A stretch of DNA of 64,000 nt. Origin: Rhodanobacteraceae bacterium ZG21-1 (lineage in GTDB: Bacteria; Pseudomonadota; Gammaproteobacteria; Xanthomonadales; Rhodanobacteraceae). The DNA lies in the NCBI GenBank assembly GCA_021390615.1, contig JAJEJU010000024.1, positions 1,488,001 through 1,552,000 on the forward strand, read 5' to 3'. A program made the position numbers and the translations under genes. Under the pieces are notes generated by a model. That model saw only the letters and a list, made by a program, of their open reading frames with translations, was not told the origin of the DNA and ran no database searches. Below, one piece after another: positions 57,160-64,000 of the stretch; positions within the stretch are counted from its first letter, which is position 1, and every line of letters begins with the position of its first letter.

Positions 57160-57922
57160 GGGAGTCACTCCTGAAGGATGGTTGCTTCGAAGCCGCCAAC
57201 CGGACCAGCAGGTTCTCGTTTCCCCTCTTCCTCGATACGCGCAGACGTGCCGCGCGTCGCCCGTCGCGAAGACGACAGACCGCGCCCATGCATGCACGGG
57301 CGAATCGGTACGAAGAAAGGATCAGGCATGCGCCTGGAATAACGGAACGTAAGCTCATCGGAACGGCGTCGTGTGTTCGTCGAGAACTGCCCCGCTGGGC
57401 TCCTCTCGACCGAAGGACGCGTTGGATGACGGTAACGCTTACGGCGGCCTGCTCGGGACAGACTGCGGGCGGGAGTGTAGGCGCTCCCTGAAGTGCGGGT
57501 CAACCGGAGAAGCGCTGACGGCCGGGAGATGGCCTTGGGCGACGCGGCGGACTCGGGAAGTCTTACTTGTCCATGCCGTGCAGCATCTGACCGTCGAACA
57601 CCGCCTCCGGCAGCACATGGCGCAGCCAGCAGGCTCCATCGCCAAGCCCTTCAGGCGCTTGGCTCGATCATCGTCAGCCCTGCATTCCCTGCTCAAACAA
57701 AAGAGATTTGCCTCGCGACGAAACTCCGCCACCGAATGGCCGGCCTGGATTACCTGGCCTGGATGGAGCTTCAGTTCAAGCAAACAGGCGCGAGCCCATC
57801 ATGGATGCAGCCGCATTCGTAAACGCCCGACCCCGCAAACCTGCTCGACCAGGTCTGCGGATCGAAGGGGAGCTGCTCTCGCCTGCCGCTTTCGCGAAAG
57901 CCAGTCCCTGCCGAGCTTGTTC
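57160..57922. other. Intergenic region, no gene seen
   Basis: These 763 bp between the SDR start and the autotransporter stop show several short ORFs with no domain-like pattern. A 14-bp perfect palindrome GCTTTCGCGAAAGC lies at 57888-57901, about 20 bp after the autotransporter stop, but without a T-run. The SDR promoter should lie near 57170-57300. Confidence 0.4.
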
Positions 57923-60900
57923 CTACCAGTGCACGCGGAATCCGAGCGAGCCGTTCCACACGTGCGAATCGCCGAAATGCGACAGGCCGGTCTGCCCTTG
58001 CACTTCGCCGTAGAGCGAGTAGCGACCGCCGGCCCAGTCCAGCGAGCCGCCAAGCCCGACGCCGCCCCACCAGCGTTCGTTGCGCGTGGTGAAGTCGGTG
58101 CCGGCCACGTTGACCTGGGCCGCGTCCTTGAAGTTGTCGTAGACATTGACGATCGCGTACAGGTGCGTGACGACGGCGCCGGACGCGCCCGCATGCGACT
58201 GCAGATAGTCGATGGTGGTGCCGATGCGCGCCGTGCCGGTGTTGCCGTCCTGCTGCGACACCCGCGTGCCGAACACGTCGTCGAAGCCGCCGAACGACGC
58301 CCGGCCATAGCTCAGTTGCGCCTGCGGCACGACGGACCACGCGTCGCTCAGGCTGAGACGCTGCCCCACTTCGACGCCGGCCACGTAGGCGGTGGCCTTG
58401 TTGTCGTTGGCGAGGATGCGCCCCAGCGTGTCGGAGTGCAGGTCCGAGTCGAGGCGCAGCCAACGCGCCTGGCCATCCACGTAGAAGCCGCTCTCGCCGT
58501 ACCAGGTCAATGCGGCCCCCACGCCGTAGGCATGCGTGTTGATGCGTCCGTCGCCGTAGGCGGAACTCGCGTTCGAATCGAAATGGTCGTACTGCAGCGA
58601 AGCGCCGCCGACCAGCCGCCCCGAACCGCTGTCGCTCAGCGTGGTGTCGATGCCCACTTCCGACTTCTGGTTGGATACGTCGTAGCGCGTGCCGCTGGTG
58701 CTGCTTTCCGGCTTGATGTCCTGATCGCCGCCCTGCACGCGCACCCACACGCCTTCGCCCGGCCGCATCTCGTCGCCCGCATCGCCGTTGGCCCACTGGC
58801 GATTGCCGGTGCGCTGGAACAGCGTGTCGAGCGTATTGGCCTGCTCGAGCATGCCCGCATAGGCCTCATACACGGGCACGCCGGGCTGGTACAGCGGCGG
58901 CGTGCCGCCGTCATTCGGTCCGCCGGGATTGCCCGACGAGTCGATCAGCGCCGAACGCAGGTACCAGTCGCCGTCTGGCGTGCTGACGCCGTCCTTGTAC
59001 AGGCGATACGCATACGCCCCGGCGACCACGGCCTGATCGCCCTGGAACACGTAATCGCCCTTCAGCGAGAAGGTGCCGTTGGACGCGCCCTGCACGTCGA
59101 TCAGCTTGATGCCTTGGGTGGTCGCGGCACCGGCGCCGCCCACATTGGTGACCTGCACCGTGGTGTTGCCCGAGGTGCTGCCGCCGACCACCAGCATGTC
59201 GGTGGCCGAGCCGTCGCCGCCCAGTGCCGTGTTGAAGTTCAGCGTGCCGCCGTTGCCGACGTAGTCGCCCTGCACGTTCAAGGTGGTGCCCGGCGTCTTG
59301 CCGAAGTTGACCGAGCCTGCGTTGGTCAGCGAAGCCACGTGCTGCGCGAAGCCGCCGAGATCCAGCGTGGCGCCGCCCTGCACGGTGAAGGCCGAGGAGG
59401 CGTTGAAGGCATTCGCGACGGCGGCGCCGAGCGTGCCCGCGCTCACCGTGGTGGCGCCGCTGTAACTGGATGCGCCGCCGAGCACGAGGGTGCCCGCGCC
59501 GGCCTTGGCAAGGCTGCCGCTGCCCGACACGCCGCCGGACAAGGTCAGCGTGGTGCCGGCATCGGTGTCGATGGTGGCGCCGCCGCCCAGGCCGATCGCG
59601 CGCTGGCTGGCGAAGCTGCCCGTGGTGTGCAGGGTGCCGTCGTCGATCGACAGGCCGCCGGCCGCAGCGCCAAGGTTGGCGTCAGCGGCTACCTGCAGCG
59701 TACCGGCATGCACCGTGGTGCCGCCCGCGTAGGTATTGGCGCCGTTGAGCACCAGCGTGCCCAGATCGTCCTTTACCAGCGTGCCCGCACCGCTGAGCAC
59801 CGCGTCGATGGTCGCCGTCATGCTCGCGCCGGCGGAAGTGCCGTCGCCTACGCGAATGGTCGATGCGCCACCGGTGAGCGCAATGCCGCCGCCGGCAAGG
59901 TGGTAACCGTCGGCCTGGAACTGCATGCCGGAGGCGCTCACCTGTCCATTGCTGTTGTCCACCGTCACGGTGCCGCCGGTGCCGCCGAACACGGCAAACA
60001 CGCCGTTGCTGTAGGGCGCGTTGACCGAGCCGGTGGCGTCGGTCCAGTAGTCGTTGTCGGTGAGGCGCCAGGTGCCGCTGCCGCCGTTGATCGCGCCGTC
60101 GTTCGCATGGCCCGGGCCGTCCCAGAAACCGAGCGTGAGGCCCGCGCTGTTCACCAGGTTCACCTGATGGGCGATCGAGGTCTGCACCTGCGCATTCGTC
60201 GTCGGCAGGGTGCCCAGCGTGAGGCCGTTGTCGGTCAGCGTGCCGTCGTAGTCGAACAGGCGATATACGCCGGCGCCGAAACTGCCGCCCGGCGTGGTCG
60301 ACACGTTGAGCGTGCCGTCCAGGGTCAGGTTGCCGTGCACCACGGTGAGGTCGTTCAGCGCACCGCCCGGCGTGCCGGCCTGGCCCAGCTGATAGTCCAG
60401 CGTGGCCTTGGCGCTCAGCGCGAGGTTGCCGTTGATGGTGAGCGTGCCGGGCGAGTCGCCGGGACTGAGCGTGCCGCCGTCCGCCACCGTGACATTGCCG
60501 CCGATGGTGCCGGTGCCGCCCAGGGTGCCGCCGCTCTGCACGGTGACGGCGCCGGTAGCGGCGGACTGGTTGCCGTCGACCAGCAGCGTGCCGCCCTGCA
60601 CCGTAGTGGCGCCGCCGTAGCTGTTGGCGCCAGTGAGAACGGTGGTGCCGCTGCCCTGCTGGGCCACCGCGCCGGTGCCGGAGATCACGCCGCCGAAGGT
60701 CTGGACGTCCGAACGATCGAAGGCCAGCGTGCCGCTGTTCGCCACGTCGCCCGCGATCGAACCGCTGCTGCCGCCCTCGCCCAGCTGCAGCGTGCCGCCG
60801 GTGATGCTGGTGCCGCCGGTATAGGTGTTGTTGCCGGCAAGCACCAGGGTGCCGAGATCGGATTTGACGAGGCCGCTGCTGCCGGTGAGCACGGACGCGA

Positions 60901-63900
60901 TGGTCGCCGTGATGCCTGCGCCGGCGCTGGTGCCGTCGCCCACGCGGATGACCGGCGAGGTCCCCACCAAGGCGATGGCGTCGCCCTGGATGCGATAACC
61001 GTCGGTGGCGAACTGCATGCCGGACGCCTGGATCGCGCCCAGGCCGGCATCGACGGTGACGGTGCCGGCGGCAGCGCCGAAGATGGCGAAGCTGCTGTCC
61101 TGGAAGGGCGCATTGACGCTGCCGTCCGCCACGGTCCAGTTGTCGTTGCCGGTGTGGTTCTGCCACACGCCGTTGCCGCCCTGCACCTGCCCGTCGCCGC
61201 GTGCGCCGTTGCCGTCCCAGAAATTCACCGCCAGGCCGTTGGTGTTGACCAGGTTCACCTGCTGCGCAATCGATGTCTGCAGGAAGTAGTTCGGCGACGG
61301 CACCGTACTGATGCTGAGGCCGTTGTCGGTCAGCGTGCCGGTGTAGCCGATGATGCGGTAGATGCCCGGATCGAACGAGCCGCCGGTCGGCACCGACACG
61401 TTGAGCGTGCCGCCCAGGGTGAGGTTGCCGTTGACCTGCACCAGATCGTTGAGCGGCCCGCCCACCACGTTGGCCTGGCCAAGCCTGACGTCGAGATTGG
61501 ACGCGCCGCTCAGGTTGAGATCGCCCTTGATGGTCAGCGTGCCGGGGGCGGTGCCCACGTCGCCTGGGCTTAGCGTGCCGCCGTCCGCCACGTTCACGTC
61601 GCCGCCGATGATGCCTTTGCCGCCCAGCGCGGCGCCCTTGTCGACCGAGGTGACGCCGGTCGCCGCCGACTGGTCGCCATCGACGATCAGGCTGCCGGCC
61701 AGCACGTCGGTCGGGCCGCTATAGCTGTTGGCGGCACTCAGCACCGTGGTGCCGCTGCCTTGCTGTTCCAGCGCACCGCTGCCGGAGATCACGCCGACGA
61801 AGGTGGAGGTATCGCTGCGATCGAACGCCAGCGTGCCGTTGTCGGCGACATCGCCCACGATCGAACCGGTGGTGCCACCGTTGCCCAACTGCAGCACGCC
61901 GCCGGTGATGGTGGTGCCGCCGGCATACGTGTTGTCCGCAGCGAGCGCCAGCGTGCCGCCGTCGATCTTGTTCAACCCACCGGCGCCGGCAATTGCACCG
62001 GTCAAGCTCAGGTCGTCCACCGTATCGAAAGTGCCGCCGCCGCTGCCCAGGGTCACGCCGCGGGCCGAACTGAATGCGCTGGAGTTTCGCAAGGTACCGC
62101 CACTCAGCGACAGCGCGCCGGCCGCGTCGCCAAGGCTGGCGTCGCCGATGACGTTGACGGTGCCGCCGTTGATGAAGGTGCCGCCGGCATACGTATTGGC
62201 GCCGCCCAGATATAGCGTGCCCGCGCCGGTCTTGGTGAGCGAACCGGCGCCGCTGAGGGTGAAGTTGGTCGTGAGGAGCGTCGCCTGGGTATCGAAGGTG
62301 GCGCCGCCCTGGTTGATGGTGACGTTGCGCGACAGCGCCATGTTCGCCGTGGTGCGCAGCGTGCCGCCGTCGAAGCTGAGCATGCTTCCAAGCGTACCTA
62401 GGCTGGTGGTGCTCGCCACCTGCAGCACACCGCCGTTGATCGCCGTGCCGCCGTTGGAATTGTTGATGCCGCTGAGGATCAGCGTGCCCAGGTCTTCCTT
62501 CACCAACGTGCCGGTGCCGATGAATCCGCTGTCGATGGTCGCCGTCATGGCTGCGCCGGCGGCAGTGCCGTCGCCCACGCGGACAATATCCTGCCCGCCG
62601 ACCAGGGTGATCGGGCTGCCGGTGACGTGATAGCCGTCCACCGCGAACTGCATGCCGGAGCTGGTCACCGCGCCGAGCGAATTGTCCACCGTCACCGTGC
62701 CCGGCGCGCCGGTGAAGATGGCGAACTGGCCATCCGCATACGGTGCGTTCACCTGGCCGTTCTGGCCGGTCCAGTTGTTGTTGCCGGCGCTGTTCTGCCA
62801 GACGCCGCTACCGCCGTTGACGCTGTTGTTGGCCGGCCCGTTCGGACCGTCCCAGAAATTGAGCGTGAGGCCGCCGCTGTTGAGCAGGTTCACCTGGTGC
62901 GCCACCGCGGTCTGCACCTGGTAGCTGCCTGCCGGCGTGCTGCCTAGCGCGAGGCCGTTGTCGGTGAGCGTGCCGTCGTAGCTGACGATGCGGTAAAGGC
63001 CCGGGCCGAAGCTGCCGCCCGGCGTGGCGGTGACATTGAGTGTGCCGTCCAGCGTGAGGTTGCCGTGCACCACGGTGAGATCGTTGAGCGCACCGCCCAC
63101 CACGTTGGGCTGGCCCAGCTGGTAGTTCATGGTCGCGCCACTGCTCAGCGCGAGGTTGCCGTTGATGGTCAGCGTGCCGGCGGCGCCCGCGTCGCCGGGG
63201 TTGAGCGCGCCGCCGTCGGCCACCGCGACGTTGCCGCCGATGATGCCCTTGCCGCTCAGCGTGCCGCCGTTCTGCACCGTCGTGGCGCCGGTGGCGGCGG
63301 ACTGGTCGCCATCGATCTGCAGCGTGCCCGCCCCGATCGTGGTGGCGCCCGTATAGCTGTTGCCTGCGGTCAGCACGGTGGTGCCGCTGCCGAGCTGGCT
63401 GACGCCGCCGCTGCCGGAGACCTGGCCGCTGAAGGTATAGACGTCCGAACGGTCGAACGCCAGCGTGCCGTTGTCGGCCACGTCGCCCAGGATGGAGCCG
63501 CTGGCGCCACCGTTGCCCAGCTGCAGCGTGCCGGCAGTGATGGAGGTGCCGCCGGTATAGGTGTTGGTCGAAGTGAGCGCCGTGGTGCCGGTGCCGTTCT
63601 GCACCACATTGCCGGCACCGGAAATGACACCGCTCAGGGTGGACGTATCCGAACGATCGAAGGCCAGCGTGCCGGCTGCGATGATCACGCTGGGGCTGGT
63701 GATGGAGCCGGTGGTGCCGCCGTTGCCCAGCTGCAGGATGCCGCCGTTGATGACGGTGTTGCCGGTGTAGGTGTTGTTGCCGGTGAGCAGCCAGGTGCCG
63801 GCGTCGTTCTTGGCCACCGTGGTGGTGCCGCCGGGACCGTCGACGATGGTCCCGCCCATGGTGTTATTGCCGGCATTGCTGCCGCCCAGGCCCAGTGAGC

Positions 63901-64000
63901 GGTTGCCGCTGCCCGCATACGCGGCGGAACCGGTATTGCTGAAGACGATGGCGCCGGTGCCGGAGGATTCGATCACGCTGGTGCCCGCCGACAGCGTGAA
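57923..64000 (-). CDS. Type V autotransporter adhesin (AIDA/pertactin-type), 5'-partial
   Basis: The frame is open to the window edge, so the N-terminus and signal peptide lie outside; more than 2020 residues are visible. The passenger consists of autotransporter beta-strand repeats (G-T-L-x-L-x-G-x-N-T-Y-x-G-G-T motifs such as LVLNGANTYAGGTTVHAGTL). It has three longer units with NFWDG...GVWQN / NAPY..G.FA.F / GMQF..DGYH. An autochaperone-like segment (GIKLIDVQGASNGTFSLKGD, AYAYRLYKDG) precedes the C-terminal beta-barrel (WVRVQGGDQDIKPESSTSG through SLGFRVHW), which ends in an aromatic residue as outer-membrane barrels do. A surface adhesin role is likely; no protease or esterase motif is visible. 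Confidence 0.9.
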   Translation of the reverse strand, partial: FTLSAGTSVIESSGTGAIVFSNTGSAAYAGSGNRSLGLGGSNAGNNTMGGTIVDGPGGTTTVAKNDAGTWLLTGNNTYTGNTVINGGILQLGNGGTTGSITSPSVIIAAGTLAFDRSDTSTLSGVISGAGNVVQNGTGTTALTSTNTYTGGTSITAGTLQLGNGGASGSILGDVADNGTLAFDRSDVYTFSGQVSGSGGVSQLGSGTTVLTAGNSYTGATTIGAGTLQIDGDQSAATGATTVQNGGTLSGKGIIGGNVAVADGGALNPGDAGAAGTLTINGNLALSSGATMNYQLGQPNVVGGALNDLTVVHGNLTLDGTLNVTATPGGSFGPGLYRIVSYDGTLTDNGLALGSTPAGSYQVQTAVAHQVNLLNSGGLTLNFWDGPNGPANNSVNGGSGVWQNSAGNNNWTGQNGQVNAPYADGQFAIFTGAPGTVTVDNSLGAVTSSGMQFAVDGYHVTGSPITLVGGQDIVRVGDGTAAGAAMTATIDSGFIGTGTLVKEDLGTLILSGINNSNGGTAINGGVLQVASTTSLGTLGSMLSFDGGTLRTTANMALSRNVTINQGGATFDTQATLLTTNFTLSGAGSLTKTGAGTLYLGGANTYAGGTFINGGTVNVIGDASLGDAAGALSLSGGTLRNSSAFSSARGVTLGSGGGTFDTVDDLSLTGAIAGAGGLNKIDGGTLALAADNTYAGGTTITGGVLQLGNGGTTGSIVGDVADNGTLAFDRSDTSTFVGVISGSGALEQQGSGTTVLSAANSYSGPTDVLAGSLIVDGDQSAATGVTSVDKGAALGGKGIIGGDVNVADGGTLSPGDVGTAPGTLTIKGDLNLSGASNLDVRLGQANVVGGPLNDLVQVNGNLTLGGTLNVSVPTGGSFDPGIYRIIGYTGTLTDNGLSISTVPSPNYFLQTSIAQQVNLVNTNGLAVNFWDGNGARGDGQVQGGNGVWQNHTGNDNWTVADGSVNAPFQDSSFAIFGAAAGTVTVDAGLGAIQASGMQFATDGYRIQGDAIALVGTSPVIRVGDGTSAGAGITATIASVLTGSSGLVKSDLGTLVLAGNNTYTGGTSITGGTLQLGEGGSSGSIAGDVANSGTLAFDRSDVQTFGGVISGTGAVAQQGSGTTVLTGANSYGGATTVQGGTLLVDGNQSAATGAVTVQSGGTLGGTGTIGGNVTVADGGTLSPGDSPGTLTINGNLALSAKATLDYQLGQAGTPGGALNDLTVVHGNLTLDGTLNVSTTPGGSFGAGVYRLFDYDGTLTDNGLTLGTLPTTNAQVQTSIAHQVNLVNSAGLTLGFWDGPGHANDGAINGGSGTWRLTDNDYWTDATGSVNAPYSNGVFAVFGGTGGTVTVDNSNGQVSASGMQFQADGYHLAGGGIALTGGASTIRVGDGTSAGASMTATIDAVLSGAGTLVKDDLGTLVLNGANTYAGGTTVHAGTLQVAADANLGAAAGGLSIDDGTLHTTGSFASQRAIGLGGGATIDTDAGTTLTLSGGVSGSGSLAKAGAGTLVLGGASSYSGATTVSAGTLGAAVANAFNASSAFTVQGGATLDLGGFAQHVASLTNAGSVNFGKTPGTTLNVQGDYVGNGGTLNFNTALGGDGSATDMLVVGGSTSGNTTVQVTNVGGAGAATTQGIKLIDVQGASNGTFSLKGDYVFQGDQAVVAGAYAYRLYKDGVSTPDGDWYLRSALIDSSGNPGGPNDGGTPPLYQPGVPVYEAYAGMLEQANTLDTLFQRTGNRQWANGDAGDEMRPGEGVWVRVQGGDQDIKPESSTSGTRYDVSNQKSEVGIDTTLSDSGSGRLVGGASLQYDHFDSNASSAYGDGRINTHAYGVGAALTWYGESGFYVDGQARWLRLDSDLHSDTLGRILANDNKATAYVAGVEVGQRLSLSDAWSVVPQAQLSYGRASFGGFDDVFGTRVSQQDGNTGTARIGTTIDYLQSHAGASGAVVTHLYAIVNVYDNFKDAAQVNVAGTDFTTRNERWWGGVGLGGSLDWAGGRYSLYGEVQGQTGLSHFGDSHVWNGSLGFRVHW
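60050..62900 (-). repeat. Three long internal repeat units in the autotransporter passenger
   Basis: Each unit contains, in order, VN-L-x-N-G-LxxxFWDG, GSG/GNGVWQN..NDNWT, NAPY/F...FAIFxGxxGTVTVD, SGMQFxxDGYxxxG and RVGDGT.AGAxMTATI. They are centred on the FWDG codons near 62830-62862, 61208-61232 and 60111-60136. DNA-level similarity among units is high, so recombination could change their number. Confidence 0.75.

Noticed and set aside
57439..57783. 114-codon minus-strand ORF in the gap before the autotransporter
   Set aside because: It has a short plausible start (LELKLHPGQVIQAGHSVAEF), but then turns into Arg/Cys-rich sequence with no domain or ribosome site.
57371..61573. 1400-codon plus-strand ORF opposite the autotransporter
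   Set aside because: It is a shadow of the repetitive minus-strand coding sequence: no domain, repetitive His/Arg/Ala-rich composition, while the minus strand encodes a clear autotransporter barrel.
58000..64000. Short direct repeats in the autotransporter region as a CRISPR array
   Set aside because: The repeats are in-frame coding beta-strand motifs of variable spacing and sequence, with no constant repeat/spacer pattern and no cas genes.

Overview
The window is a GC-rich bacterial chromosome segment (roughly 60-65% G+C by eye). PgaABCD, a ChrR-type sigma/anti-sigma pair, an outer-membrane autotransporter and several LysR-regulated SDR genes point to a Gram-negative proteobacterium. The style fits a Rhodanobacteraceae-like gammaproteobacterium (Dyella/Luteibacter/Frateuria) or a burkholderial relative. 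That placement is inference; no rRNA or tRNA gene is visible to settle it.

Layout. (1) 1-4.7 kb: the 3' part of a giant TcB-TcC (SpvB/RHS) fusion gene whose start lies outside the window. (2) 5-11 kb: accessory metabolism, with a zinc alcohol dehydrogenase and divergent LysR gene, an SDR gene and divergent AraC gene, the remnant of another SDR gene, and a PhyH-type dioxygenase. (3) 11.2-17 kb (minus strand): pgaABCD, for synthesis, deacetylation and export of poly-beta-1,6-GlcNAc biofilm polysaccharide. (4) 17.4-27.1 kb: an ECF sigma factor with a ChrR-like zinc/cupin anti-sigma factor, divergent from an eight-gene, mostly translationally coupled membrane-lipid operon (desaturase, FAD protein, DUF1365, two CFA-type methyltransferases, DUF2878, DUF1295, lipocalin), followed by a BLUF blue-light receptor. 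This looks like a light or singlet-oxygen membrane-protection module. (5) 27.6-48 kb: a complete Tc (ABC) toxin locus made of a natural TcB-TcC fusion, a very large TcA N-terminal half, and a separate TcA C-terminal half. (6) 48-57 kb: an SDR/MFS/amidohydrolase group with divergent LysR gene, an outer-membrane protein, a KdpE/short-KdpD two-component pair, a VOC protein and an SDR. (7) 57.9-64 kb (minus): a large repetitive autotransporter running off the window.

How the parts fit. The 27.6-48 kb locus should encode an injectable toxin. TcA1 and TcA2 would form the receptor-binding, pore-forming syringe, and the fused TcB-TcC would form a cocoon around its hypervariable C-terminus. The first ORF of the window is a second TcB-TcC whose core is collinear with the intact one but whose C-terminal cargo is unrelated, so one shared TcA could in principle deliver two cargoes. 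TcA1 is unusual: it starts with a peptidoglycan-binding domain and carries inserted beta-sandwich repeat modules, one of which appears to split a PA14-like domain.

A diverged ~160-bp non-coding element with paired TGAGCC-type ends occurs three times (about 4.89, 9.44 and 27.26 kb). One copy follows the first toxin gene, one cuts off an SDR relic, and one lies just upstream of the second toxin gene.
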